Source: Symploca sp. SIO2C1
GTDB lineage: Bacteria; Cyanobacteriota; Cyanobacteriia; Cyanobacteriales; Coleofasciculaceae
NCBI GenBank assembly: GCA_010692635.1
Contig: JAAHGL010000023.1
Coordinates: forward strand, 26,186-90,185
Length of the DNA stretch: 64,000 bases
Direction: 5' to 3'
Under the pieces are notes generated by a model. That model was not told where the DNA came from and made no database searches. It saw only the letters and a program-made list of their open reading frames with translations. Within the stretch, counting starts at the first letter, position 1, and the number at the start of each line of letters is the position of its first letter. Below, one piece after another: positions 17,174 through 26,902 of the stretch. The position numbers and the translations under genes were made by a program.

Positions 17174-17974
17174 ATGTTCAATCATTTTTTAACGCGCTCA
17201 ATTGAGCGAGCAAACAAAGTACTTCCACAGAAGAAATCACTTCAGGGAGTACTCTGTGGATTTTTCATCCTGTTTTCGATGTTTATGCTCACAGGTCAAA
17301 CTGCTTTGGCTGGCGATTGTAGTCAGGAGGGAGGTAACGTTCAGTCTGGAGAGCCTGTTTTGTTATTTCACAATCCAGATGCCAATGATGAGCGTGATTT
17401 GTATATTGGATTGGCTGGTGCGGACTCTCCCGGTCTACCTACCTATTACTTTGCGAAAACAACATCTGACGCTGACTTGGCAACTAAGCATCAACTTAAT
17501 TTAGTTACCGGAAGTGCTGGTGATATCAGCGATGGTAGTCTGGTTGAAATTCAAATTTTGGATCAATCCGCTTGGGATCCAGACGATTATGATGAGAACC
17601 TTCTGGGTGGTTTTGGTGACTCCAAATATCTCTATTATTGGACTGATTATGACGAAAAGACCCATTGGATAGTTGAGCGACCTCCATCTTCAGCGGAATC
17701 TGGACCAATTCAGTATGGCGAAGATGTTTTGCTACTTAACGAACACTACCTTGAATATCTGATTCCTATCAATCCTGTAGAGGATCCAGACAAGTTAGAT
17801 TTTTTGACAACAGAGCCAAGCGCTTCTTCTTGGAAGATTTATCAATACTGCTCTCCTAGTGCAAAAAAATTGACCAAACAATCAGGGTATTCTCGGTCAA
17901 AAAATCTTTCTAAGGATCTTGACCAAGATGAAAAAACAAGCATACATGTTTCGGTTGACATTACAATCGATTAG
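17174..17974 (+). CDS. Secreted protein of unknown function, 266 aa
   Basis: An N-terminal positive stretch is followed by the hydrophobic segment GVLCGFFILFSMFMLTGQTALA and a likely signal-peptidase site before GDCSQEGG. The mature part is acidic. It has two loosely similar blocks beginning SGEPVLLFHNP and YGEDVLLLNEHYLEYL, each followed by Trp/Tyr-rich strands (DSKYLYYWTDYD; SSWKIYQYC). This suggests a repeat beta fold of trefoil or fascin type, but that is only a guess from the pattern. Two mature Cys (DCSQ and YCSP) could form a disulfide. It lies between two giant exported proteins on the same strand. I recognise no family. Confidence 0.7.
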   Translation: MFNHFLTRSIERANKVLPQKKSLQGVLCGFFILFSMFMLTGQTALAGDCSQEGGNVQSGEPVLLFHNPDANDERDLYIGLAGADSPGLPTYYFAKTTSDADLATKHQLNLVTGSAGDISDGSLVEIQILDQSAWDPDDYDENLLGGFGDSKYLYYWTDYDEKTHWIVERPPSSAESGPIQYGEDVLLLNEHYLEYLIPINPVEDPDKLDFLTTEPSASSWKIYQYCSPSAKKLTKQSGYSRSKNLSKDLDQDEKTSIHVSVDITID

Positions 17975-17999
17975 CCATGAGTTGTAAGCATTGAATTAC

Positions 18000-18038
18000 T
18001 TGATGTCATTGATAGCTTTTATCTATCAATGACATCAA
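18000..18038 (+). terminator. Perfect 16-bp stem hairpin after the secreted-protein gene
   Basis: TTGATGTCATTGATAG at 18000-18015 pairs with 18023-18038 around a 7-nt loop. It lies 26 bp after the stop at 17974. No run of T follows, so it may be a processing or stability element rather than an intrinsic terminator. Confidence 0.55.
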
Positions 18039-18098
18039 AAGAATTATCTTTAGTTTAAAAGCAAAGCCGAGTAAAAGTAATTAGGGAATATTGCTACT

Positions 18099-21000
18099 AT
18101 GCCTCTATCTGATATTTTGAATTTTATGAAGATCTCTATGAATATAGACATGAAAAGGAAAAGATTGAGAGCTATTGTATTTGCTTTTGTCTTTATTCTT
18201 TTTTCCTTATTCCCCAACAGACTGCTTTTAATATCTGTTGCTAATCAATCTGCCATTGCAGCTCCAGCCCTAACCTCTGCACCCAGTGAAGAATTAGGGA
18301 CAATAATGGGGGAGTTAGCTGTAAATGGAAACGGAGGTGCAACTTATACTGTTCCGATTGAAGTTCCCCCTGGTACTAATGGAGTACAGCCCAATTTGTC
18401 TTTGGTTTATAACAGCCAACAAGAGAATGGGTTGTTGGGAATGGGTTGGCAACTGGCGGGCCTCTCAGCAATCTCTCGATGTGGTAAAACCCTCGCTACT
18501 GATGGTGTGAAGGGGGGAGTGAACTTTGATGCTGAAGATCGCTTCTGTTGGGATGGACAGCGTTTAATTGCATCGGTTGGTGTCTATGGAGAAGACGGAA
18601 CTGAGTATCATACGGAGCGAGAATCTTGGGTGAAAGTGGTTTCTCATACTACCGGAGGTCAAAATGGGCCACAGTGGTTTAGCGCCACGACAAAAGATGG
18701 CTATCAGATGGAGTTTGGGAATTCAGAGGACTCTAAGATATCTGCAGGACTTGGAGATGGTGCCGTGCGGGTATGGGCAGTGAGTAAGGTAAGCGATCGC
18801 AATGGTAATACCGTCGAAGCAAGCTATCAACAAGATTCTTCAGTAGCAAAGCAATGTAATACTGTCGAAGCAAGCTATCAACAAGATTCTTCAGTAGCGA
18901 AGCGATCAGGAAGAGCTATTAGTGGCTCATTTCTAGGCTATTTCCCTACAGAAATTCGCTACACGGGCAATTCAACTTCCGGTGCGAAACCTCAGCGCTT
19001 GGTTACTTTTGAGTATGATTGTCGCAACGATAAAGTTTTAGTGTATGCCGGAGGGTCACAGGCAGAAACTACACAACGATTATCTCATTTGAAAACTTAT
19101 GTCGATCTAGATGGAGATGGTCAAAATCTAGCAACACCAGAAAACTTGGTAAAAGACTATCAATTAAATTACCAATATGGTGAAGGCACTGGACTGAGTC
19201 ACTTAAGCAATTTGCAAGAGTGCGATTTGGCTGGAGCGTGCTTACCGGCAACTATTTTAACCTACCAGAATGGCACGCAACATTTTGATGATTCAAGTCT
19301 ATGGAATGAAGAGTTTGGCAACGATTCTCTAGGACATATATGGACATGGAGCTTGAAAGATAACATCCGGACAACAGCAGATGTCAATGGGGATGGCTAC
19401 TCAGATGTGGTAGGTTTTGGGGATGACGGGGTTTATGTTGCCTTGTCTAATGGAATAAACTTTGATACAGCCGAAGTGTGGATTGATGAATTTGGTAATG
19501 ACAATGAAGATATAAATAGCAGGGGATGGGACATTGCAGATAATCCCCGATCTATGGCAGATGTTAATGGAGATGGTCTTGCTGATATCGTCGGTTTTGC
19601 AGATAAGGGTGTTTATGTATCTTTGTCCGAGGGAACAGATTTCGACGAACCTGAAGAGTGGATTGATGAGTTTGGTACGGAAAATAAAAAGATCAATCCA
19701 AATGGATGGAACTCAAGTAAACATCTACGCCTGATGGCCGATATTGATGGAGATGGGCGCTCGGATATTGTTGGTTTTGCAGATGACGGTGTCTATGTAG
19801 CTCAATCTAATGGAACGGGTTTTGAAGAGGATTATGAGCCGTGGGTTCAAGGGTTTGGGTGTAAGGATAATACTGATAATGATGGATGGTGCAGCAGTAA
19901 ATATCTGCGTACAATGGCAGATGTGAATGGAGACGGCCTTTTAGATGTAGTTGGCTTCGGTGAAAAAGGGGTTTATGTTGCGCTTTCTAATGGACAAAAG
20001 TTTATTGCAAATGCTGATGCTAAGCCTTGGATTGACTATTTTGGCTGGAGCGATCTTTTGGCTGGAGGCTGGCAAGATGTTGATGATATACGCACACTTG
20101 CTGATGTTAATGGAGATGGTCTTTCAGACATTATTGGGTTTGGTGAAAACGGTGTTGAAGTCTCATTATCAGATGGCGTGAGCTTTAAAGATCATACTTT
20201 TTGGACTGATTACTTTGGTTCTAGTAATGTTAATGGAAACTGGAGTGCCAGCAACGATCTACGGATCATGGCTGATGTCAACGGAGATGGTTTCTCAGAT
20301 GTAGTGGGTTTTGGGAACGGTGGTGTTGAGGTATCTTTATCCGATGGGGCAACCAAATTTGGATTTAGCGATGGCAGCAACTACAAACTATGGAGTGAGG
20401 ATTTTACTTCTGATGATTTCGATTCAGAATGGAAATCAGATAGTAGCATTCGCATGATGGCCGATGTAGATGGAGATGGGCAAGCAGATATTGTTGGATT
20501 TGGAGACGATGGTGTTGAGGTCGCTCTTTCTCTTGAGAAAGCGGAGTTAATCACCCAGATTGAGAATGGTATAGGGCAGGTTATTTCTATTGAGTATGAA
20601 CCACTGACAAATCAATCAATCTATACCAAGGGAAGTGGTGCAAACTATCCAGAAGCTGATGTTCAACTTCCTGTTTATGTTGTTTCTCGATATGAGATCG
20701 CTGAGTCAGCAGCTAATCCTACGAATAGCTTTGTTTATCGACAAGAATACGAAGGTGCAAAGATTGATCGCTATCGCGGCTGGATTGGATTTGAAAAGAT
20801 TTATCTTTTTGACGAGCAAAACAATACGAAAACGACAACAACGTATCGTACTGATTTTCCTTTACTGGGAATGGTGAGCGAACGCGAGATCGAGGATCTC
20901 GACACCAATCAGTTGTTAGGGAAAATGTTTTCGGAATATGACTCTTCAGAGAGCGATGGTATCTACAAGTTTTGGCAAGATTCCATGATGCTCGATCGCT

Positions 21001-24000
21001 ACACATCCGGAAGTTACGACTACAGTCTAAAACGCACCTACACCTATGATTTGGACCATCAGAATGTAACGCAGATCTCCGACTTGGGGGATGTGGACGA
21101 TCCTAATGATGATGTTTACACCTGCTTAGCTTATGCTGACGGTACGGGAGTAGATTGGTGGCACAGTTTCTTCCCCACTGACCAAAAAGTTGTTAGTGAG
21201 GAGACAGGCTGTACAAATTTAGCAACTTGGGATACTTCAACCGATTTGCGTTGGGAGCAATCTAGCTACGACGAGCGGATGAACCTAACAAGCCAGAGCA
21301 AATGGCTTGATCGCAGTGGCCCGGATTTAGTGGCAATGGACGCGAAAAAAAGCGCCTCCCAATCTTCCCTTTGGTGGCCGTTTAGTTGGATACAATCGTT
21401 TTTCAGAGGGTTTCAAAGTTCGTCATCAGATACAGTATCAGATACGGTCACAAATCAATGGCTGACTGTAAATATAGACTACGATACTTACGGTAACATC
21501 ACTTCATTTACCGATCCCTTGGGAAATGTTACCTCTGTTCGCTATGACGATACTTATAATACTTTTCCCGATCAGCTTGTGGCTCCAGAGGCAGAGCATG
21601 GGAGCTTGACAGTGAGTGCATCCTATGAGCCAAAATTTGGTACGAGAATCCAGTTAGTCGATCCGAACAATAACGTGGTAATGAACATTTCTGAGGATGG
21701 GATCGATGGATTCGGTCGAGTTTTGGCCATGCAGGGTACTCAACCAGACAATAATAGTTTGGCTACTTTATTCAAGCGTGATTTGCTGAATATAGAAGAT
21801 GAATTATCCATCAAAACTTGGTATCAAACGCAATGGGATGGGAATGAAATACCAGATGAAGAGACTTGGCTTTGGGAGCAAGACTATGTTGATGGGTTAG
21901 GGCGAATCTATAGAAGTGAAGGGAAAGGTAATAACGACAGAACCATCGCCAGCCAAGTCGAATTTAATGGGATTGGAGAGATTGCCAAGGAATCTCTGCC
22001 TTACTATTTTGGTGACACTGCAAACTTTTTCTCCTATGAATATAATGTTCGCGGCAATGTCACAAAAACCACCAATCCACTTGGGGCAATTAGTCTCGCG
22101 ACTTATGACGTAGGAGGCGATGCTCGCAACATCACCTATTCCTTGCCGGCTCCGAGTGATGATGTAGGAGGAAATAATCTTGTTGATACACAAATCAAGG
22201 ATACCTCCCGTGGTTGGCTAAGAGAAAAGGTTGCACCAGATGATAGTCGAGCTTTCTACACCTACGATCGCCTGGGACAAGTGACAACAATAACCGATCC
22301 TCTTGGACAAGATACAGAAATAGTTTACAACTCACTAGGACAGGTTATATCGGAAACCACACAAGAAACTGGAACAACCAAGTATTACTACAATGATAAT
22401 GGCGAACTTGCTAGTCAAATCGATGCCAAAGGCCAAAAGGTCAGCTTTGAATATGATGCCTTGGATCGCATTGTCGAAAAACAAATTTACAACAATGGTG
22501 AGGCAACGCCCACTAAAATAATCACCTATGAATACGATAATCCGAGTGTAGAGAATGGGAAAGGGGCATTAACGGGCATTGTCATGCCGGAAGCCACCTA
22601 TACCTTTTCCTATGACAATCTTGGCCAGCTTAAACAGGAAAAAGTTGAGATCGATACTGATGGTAATGGAGGTCACCAAACCTACATCAGCCAATATACC
22701 TACGATGCTGCCGGGCGTCCTGATGAAATTACTTATCCTGATGGTTCTATCGTTCGCTACATCTACAATAAAGATGGAGACCTGCAATCTGTTGATTTCA
22801 AAGAAGCTGTGGAAAGTGGATTTGAGACCTATGCAACCTACGAAGACTACAATGCCTTCGGAGAGATTGGCAAAACCATTTACAACAATCAAGCTGAGTC
22901 CATATACACCTATGACGCGCTCGGACGAATCACAAATAGCACGGCGAAGGTCGGTACGCAAACTTTCTTCGACTTTAGTTACACTTGGAATAAAGCCGAT
23001 AAGCTCCTCAGTATTGACGATAATACTGACAGGCTTTACACTCAAAGATTTGACTACAATTCGGTTGGACGCCTGAACCACGCGATCTACGATAACTACG
23101 GCGGTCAAGGGAGTTCTCTCGAGCAGACCTACCAGTATGATGCTGCTGGTAACATCACCGAACACGAAATCGACACCTTTTATGGCAAGGAATATGAGTA
23201 TGACGAGGACAAACAGCACCAACTTACAGGTGTGTATGACTCCAATCATTCCCCAATTGCAGAATTAACCTATGATGCCAATGGCAATACAACGCAATAT
23301 GGGTCTTGGACTTACACCTATGATGCTGAAAATCGCTTGATTCAGGTTGATAAGGATAGTTCAAACGTTAACGAATTTACTTATGATGAATCTGGCGATC
23401 GACTGAGCAAAATTGAAACAGATGGAACGGTAACCTACTATGTTTCTCCACTCTACGAAGTGGTGCGTAACGCTGACGGTTCTCAAGTTCATACAAAATA
23501 TATCAATGGTCCTGAAGGCACGATCGCGACAATCTCAAAAGATGGTGGAGAGGTTAACCTCATAGCGGCTATTCAGGCCAATAGCACCAACCTCGAGGCT
23601 AAACTTTACGATTCCCATTCTTGGAGTGGATTGGCACAACTTTTATTGGCAAAGTTTAACCAATTTACCTTTACCCATGGCGTTGAGGAATTTTTTGGAG
23701 TTTGGCTTCTGGTTGTCTGGTTATTACTCGCTCTATCTATCTGGATGTATTGCTTCTGGATATCGGCATCCCGAGAAAGCTGGCTTGGTAAAACTCGGAC
23801 ATTAGTGGCACGGATTGCCCTCGGGATGGGTTGGATAACACCCGAATCTGCTAATCTCTGGATGGCCCCTCAGCCAAAGGGTTGGCTCTTGCAAACCAGG
23901 CATCGACCCATTTCTTTCATTTTGGCTTTGGCTGCCTTTTCTTGGATCGGCTTGAGTACACCGAGCTTGCTGGCAGCAGAATTACCAACTGGAAAAGTAT

Positions 24001-25712
24001 TAACAAGGGGAATAGTGGGAGAAAACCCTTTGGTTGAGAATGGAGATGGCTATCCTGTAGCTGGAAAAGTCCTCTACTTCCAATACGATCATCTGGGAAG
24101 TACGGCTTTGGTTACTGACGCGGGTGGTAACTTTGTCAACCAAACTGTCTACGATCCCTATGGAGAAGTTGGGGCCTATGGTGGTGATAATATTTCTCGA
24201 CCAAAATTCACGGGCAAGGAATTCGATAACAATAGCGAACTCTACTATTTTGGTGCGCGTTACTACGATCCCTTTATCAGTCGCTTCCTGACCCCGGATC
24301 CAGCGCGTCAATATTTTAGTCCTTACGTTTATGGAAATGGCGATCCTCTTAGCGGTATCGATCCCGATGGCGAGCAGTTTGTCACAATAGCCATTCTTGC
24401 TACCAGTGCAATAGCTACTTCCTATATGGCTGGTGCTACGGTTAACAATTCCTACAACCCAGTCAGTTGGGATTGGAATTCTGGTAAAACTTGGGCTGCG
24501 GTTGTTGGGGGAGCTGCCCTGGGGGCGGCATCAGCTGGAGTCGGCATTGCTGCTGGAAGTGCTGTTGCATCAGCAGGTCTAACCTCAACGGCTGCTTTTG
24601 CGACAGAAATAGCTGTTGAGGGTGTAACGAGTGGCATTGTTGATGCTTCCTTTACTGCTATGGCGGGGGGGGACATCGGTGATGTTGGTCGAGCCTTTGG
24701 AACTGGCTTTGCAACGGGTGCCTTATTTAGTACCCCATATTCTGGTTCCAGTGCTGCCAAGCGGACACGGAAGGGAGGTAACAAGACTTCGCAAAGGCGG
24801 ACAACCCGTGAAGTTGCAGGGGGCAGTTGTTCGCGTTCTTCGTTTGCTGCTGGCACAGAAGTGGCTACTGCTGATGGCGAAAAGGCGATTGAATCCATCG
24901 CTGTGGGGGATTCAGTTTTAGCCTATAACGAGGAAACGGGAGAGGTAGGAGAATATGCTGTTACACAACTATTTTCTCGGATTGCGCCCGAGTCGATTGT
25001 GGTGACGGTGGGAGAAGAGGCGATCGTTACTACTCCAGAACATGAGTTTTATACTGTTAACGGTTGGGTAGAAGCTGAAGACCTGAGTGTAGGAGATACC
25101 CTAGTTCGGCTGGGAGTACAAACAGCCACTGTCACTGACCTTGAACCACACCAAGACAGCACGCGAGTTTACAACTTCGAGGTGGATGAGGTGCATACCT
25201 ACTACGTCTCAGGTGAAGAAGTGCTCGTACACAATGGGAAATGTGAAGAGTACACTCATATAGCTGTAGATAAAAATGATTCAGGATTAGATACATTGCG
25301 TAAATCTTTGAACGAAAACGGCTTACAAACAGCAGAACACAGGAATATTAAGCTGTCTAAAGGCAGTGAAGAACTAAGACATCACCAGCACGTTTTTATG
25401 TGGGAGAATAGTTCAAAAGCAGGAATTGAAGGTGCAAATCGTATTGAGTCAAATGGAGGGGCAGTAAGAGTCAAAATTAGAAAGCAAGGATTAAACAGCT
25501 CAACTTTAAAGGGTGATAATGGACCATTAGGTGGAATATCTACAAATGGGGCATGGGCTTATGAGGGAGATATTCCACGAAAATATTTATTTATCGTAGG
25601 AATAGATCAGCCCGACCAACCTGGTATTGAGGATTGGGAGAAAGGAATCGGTTGGCCAGACGATCATGCAGAATTAGCAGCAAGAAGATATGGCTATCAG
25701 CCGATACCATGA
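18099..25712 (+). CDS. Giant SpvB/FG-GAP/RHS polymorphic toxin with Hint domain and novel C-terminal toxin
   Basis: The protein has about 2,537 residues. Order: a hydrophobic signal (about 25-55), an SpvB-like N-terminal domain (about 65-300; PNLSLVYNSQQENGLLGMGW), seven FG-GAP/VCBS-type repeats of the form ADVNGDGxSDVVGFG (about 424-810), a TcB-like middle region, YD/RHS repeats (about 1125-1785), an unusual hydrophobic insert (about 1864-1960), the RHS core (YFGARYYDPFISRFLTPDP, about 2047-2065), an Ala/Gly-rich region, a Hint domain (about 2245-2380; FAAGTEVATADGEKAIESI to EVLVHN) and a unique ~155-residue C-terminus. RHS shells encapsulate a toxin that is released by autoproteolysis. AGGGA lies ~10 nt before ATG 18099; ATG 18150 (MKRKRLRA) is an alternative with a more typical signal peptide. 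No immunity gene is recognised downstream. Confidence 0.9.
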   Translation: MPLSDILNFMKISMNIDMKRKRLRAIVFAFVFILFSLFPNRLLLISVANQSAIAAPALTSAPSEELGTIMGELAVNGNGGATYTVPIEVPPGTNGVQPNLSLVYNSQQENGLLGMGWQLAGLSAISRCGKTLATDGVKGGVNFDAEDRFCWDGQRLIASVGVYGEDGTEYHTERESWVKVVSHTTGGQNGPQWFSATTKDGYQMEFGNSEDSKISAGLGDGAVRVWAVSKVSDRNGNTVEASYQQDSSVAKQCNTVEASYQQDSSVAKRSGRAISGSFLGYFPTEIRYTGNSTSGAKPQRLVTFEYDCRNDKVLVYAGGSQAETTQRLSHLKTYVDLDGDGQNLATPENLVKDYQLNYQYGEGTGLSHLSNLQECDLAGACLPATILTYQNGTQHFDDSSLWNEEFGNDSLGHIWTWSLKDNIRTTADVNGDGYSDVVGFGDDGVYVALSNGINFDTAEVWIDEFGNDNEDINSRGWDIADNPRSMADVNGDGLADIVGFADKGVYVSLSEGTDFDEPEEWIDEFGTENKKINPNGWNSSKHLRLMADIDGDGRSDIVGFADDGVYVAQSNGTGFEEDYEPWVQGFGCKDNTDNDGWCSSKYLRTMADVNGDGLLDVVGFGEKGVYVALSNGQKFIANADAKPWIDYFGWSDLLAGGWQDVDDIRTLADVNGDGLSDIIGFGENGVEVSLSDGVSFKDHTFWTDYFGSSNVNGNWSASNDLRIMADVNGDGFSDVVGFGNGGVEVSLSDGATKFGFSDGSNYKLWSEDFTSDDFDSEWKSDSSIRMMADVDGDGQADIVGFGDDGVEVALSLEKAELITQIENGIGQVISIEYEPLTNQSIYTKGSGANYPEADVQLPVYVVSRYEIAESAANPTNSFVYRQEYEGAKIDRYRGWIGFEKIYLFDEQNNTKTTTTYRTDFPLLGMVSEREIEDLDTNQLLGKMFSEYDSSESDGIYKFWQDSMMLDRYTSGSYDYSLKRTYTYDLDHQNVTQISDLGDVDDPNDDVYTCLAYADGTGVDWWHSFFPTDQKVVSEETGCTNLATWDTSTDLRWEQSSYDERMNLTSQSKWLDRSGPDLVAMDAKKSASQSSLWWPFSWIQSFFRGFQSSSSDTVSDTVTNQWLTVNIDYDTYGNITSFTDPLGNVTSVRYDDTYNTFPDQLVAPEAEHGSLTVSASYEPKFGTRIQLVDPNNNVVMNISEDGIDGFGRVLAMQGTQPDNNSLATLFKRDLLNIEDELSIKTWYQTQWDGNEIPDEETWLWEQDYVDGLGRIYRSEGKGNNDRTIASQVEFNGIGEIAKESLPYYFGDTANFFSYEYNVRGNVTKTTNPLGAISLATYDVGGDARNITYSLPAPSDDVGGNNLVDTQIKDTSRGWLREKVAPDDSRAFYTYDRLGQVTTITDPLGQDTEIVYNSLGQVISETTQETGTTKYYYNDNGELASQIDAKGQKVSFEYDALDRIVEKQIYNNGEATPTKIITYEYDNPSVENGKGALTGIVMPEATYTFSYDNLGQLKQEKVEIDTDGNGGHQTYISQYTYDAAGRPDEITYPDGSIVRYIYNKDGDLQSVDFKEAVESGFETYATYEDYNAFGEIGKTIYNNQAESIYTYDALGRITNSTAKVGTQTFFDFSYTWNKADKLLSIDDNTDRLYTQRFDYNSVGRLNHAIYDNYGGQGSSLEQTYQYDAAGNITEHEIDTFYGKEYEYDEDKQHQLTGVYDSNHSPIAELTYDANGNTTQYGSWTYTYDAENRLIQVDKDSSNVNEFTYDESGDRLSKIETDGTVTYYVSPLYEVVRNADGSQVHTKYINGPEGTIATISKDGGEVNLIAAIQANSTNLEAKLYDSHSWSGLAQLLLAKFNQFTFTHGVEEFFGVWLLVVWLLLALSIWMYCFWISASRESWLGKTRTLVARIALGMGWITPESANLWMAPQPKGWLLQTRHRPISFILALAAFSWIGLSTPSLLAAELPTGKVLTRGIVGENPLVENGDGYPVAGKVLYFQYDHLGSTALVTDAGGNFVNQTVYDPYGEVGAYGGDNISRPKFTGKEFDNNSELYYFGARYYDPFISRFLTPDPARQYFSPYVYGNGDPLSGIDPDGEQFVTIAILATSAIATSYMAGATVNNSYNPVSWDWNSGKTWAAVVGGAALGAASAGVGIAAGSAVASAGLTSTAAFATEIAVEGVTSGIVDASFTAMAGGDIGDVGRAFGTGFATGALFSTPYSGSSAAKRTRKGGNKTSQRRTTREVAGGSCSRSSFAAGTEVATADGEKAIESIAVGDSVLAYNEETGEVGEYAVTQLFSRIAPESIVVTVGEEAIVTTPEHEFYTVNGWVEAEDLSVGDTLVRLGVQTATVTDLEPHQDSTRVYNFEVDEVHTYYVSGEEVLVHNGKCEEYTHIAVDKNDSGLDTLRKSLNENGLQTAEHRNIKLSKGSEELRHHQHVFMWENSSKAGIEGANRIESNGGAVRVKIRKQGLNSSTLKGDNGPLGGISTNGAWAYEGDIPRKYLFIVGIDQPDQPGIEDWEKGIGWPDDHAELAARRYGYQPIP
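18807..18908 (+). repeat. 51-bp in-frame tandem duplication inside the RHS gene
   Basis: 18807-18857 and 18858-18908 are nearly identical; each encodes about 17 residues including VEASYQQDSSVAK. The few differences and unbroken frame point to a recent slippage or recombination event. Confidence 0.92.
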
Positions 25713-25950
25713 TAATTTAGTGCGATCGCGGTTCTTGTAGGTTGGATTGAGGTAACGAAACCCAACATCTTGCTCAATTTTTTCTTGTACCCAAAGATTG
25801 AGGAGAGAAAGCCCATGAGATCAAAAGACTCTCCCGATCGCCCCTCCAATCATTCCGCGATCAGGCAATTCGATGAGAGACGCAATGCTACAATAACCAG
25901 TGCGATCGCGGCTTTTGTCGGTTGGAATGTTTTGGTAGGGTTTGCTGAAG

Positions 25951-25980
25951 ATGATTGGTAATCCTTGGTAATTGAGAATT
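25951..25980 (+). pseudogene. Possible 3'-end scar of a CHAT-protein gene
   Basis: ATG ATT GGT AAT CCT TGG TAA (MIGNPW stop) plus the following gaatt-rich stretch closely matches the 3' end of the CHAT gene at 16761-16790. No upstream coding remnant is clear. The rest of 25713-26046 holds two imperfect direct repeats around HIP1 sites (about 25720-25746 and 25900-25926) and no convincing gene. Confidence 0.4.
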
Positions 25981-26046
25981 AAGAATTAGGAATTGGGAAG
26001 ATTTCCCTTGTCTCTTTTATCTCCCCATCTCCCCAGCTCCCCCATC

Positions 26047-26487
26047 TCACGCCATCAGAGAATTACGTACTTCTCTAATTGTATGAGGCAAAACACCAAC
26101 CAAAAGTGCAAATGCTTCATCCGGTAGTTGGTCAATTGTATCAGCCTTAAAATTGAAACCCTCAAACTGTTCAAGGATCTTTTGAGCACGTTGCAGAGGT
26201 GCTTGTCTACTGGTAATTTCTCTAATAAGTCTAATCCACTGCATACGAAGTGCATAAGCTCTCTGTCGCTCCTCTAGTGATTTAGGGGAAAGTAAGCAGA
26301 GATCCCCAACTGGCAGTACTTGTTGACAATCTAGATCTAATAGTCCTCCTACGGCTGCTCCTGGTCCTACAAATTCAGCATGATAGGGTTTATATAGAAT
26401 TAAACCATTCCGACGCTGACTGACAATCAGTAGCTGTTGATCATGTAGTTGCGCAAGAATTTTCAATTTAAGGGTAGAAAAATCCAC
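26047..26487 (-). CDS. Hypothetical protein, 146 aa
   Basis: I recognise no named family. The first ~55 residues look beta-rich (LLIVSQRRNGLILYKPYHAEFVGPGAAVGG), and the last ~90 are helical (RQRAYALRMQWIRLIREITSRQAPLQRAQKILEQ). It has no signal peptide or membrane helix. It sits antisense to and just beyond the RHS toxin gene. It is too far away and on the wrong strand to be a standard immunity gene, though that cannot be excluded. The ATG follows an AT-rich gap with no strong Shine-Dalgarno. Confidence 0.55.
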   Translation of the reverse strand: MDFSTLKLKILAQLHDQQLLIVSQRRNGLILYKPYHAEFVGPGAAVGGLLDLDCQQVLPVGDLCLLSPKSLEERQRAYALRMQWIRLIREITSRQAPLQRAQKILEQFEGFNFKADTIDQLPDEAFALLVGVLPHTIREVRNSLMA

Positions 26488-26623
26488 TAAATAATTTATT
26501 TAGGTAACTATTTCATTTTAAATAAAGTATGGAGGGGTTATCCAAGAGGAAGATAGTATTTCTTTAATCTAAAATCTAAAATTCTCTTGTAGTGGCGCGA
26601 CACACCTAAAATGGTGGAATAGG

Positions 26624-26699
26624 TAGGTTGGGTGTAGCGATAGCGAAACCCAACAATGGAGGATATTCCGTTGGGTTTCACTTCGTTCCACCCAACCTA
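26624..26699. repeat. Palindromic intergenic repeat, second copy
   Basis: taggttgggtg (26624-26634) pairs with cacccaaccta (26689-26699). It is related to the element at 1590-1666, with ~45 bp shared in inverted orientation. A different palindrome follows at about 26757-26815 (gtagtg/cactac with inner ctcgcg/cgcgag). The 26488-26902 gap holds only these repeats and a ttctaaa heptamer array at about 26817-26848. Confidence 0.8.
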
Positions 26700-26902
26700 C
26701 AGTTTTAGTCGTGTTGTGCCAGTAGTGGCGTGACACAGCTAAAATGAGGGAATAGAGTAGTGCGAGCATCCTGCTCGCGTTTAACTGATTGATCGCGAGG
26801 GAGATGCTCACACTACATTCTTAAATTCTAAATTCTAAATTCTAAATTTCCCAACCGGTTTCTAAGCCACCAAATTAGGTGTGTCGCGCCATTAGAAACA
26901 TC

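Noticed and set aside
22569..23249. Long antisense frame within the RHS gene
   Set aside because: The plus-strand YD repeats are clearly coding; the antisense product has no family features.
24452..24898. Antisense Ala/Pro-rich frame in the RHS gene
   Set aside because: Shadow of the Ala/Gly-rich region.
25770..25961. Small frame after the RHS gene as immunity protein
   Set aside because: No ribosome site, begins and ends in repeat-like DNA with HIP1 sites, composition not protein-like; kept only as a thing to test.
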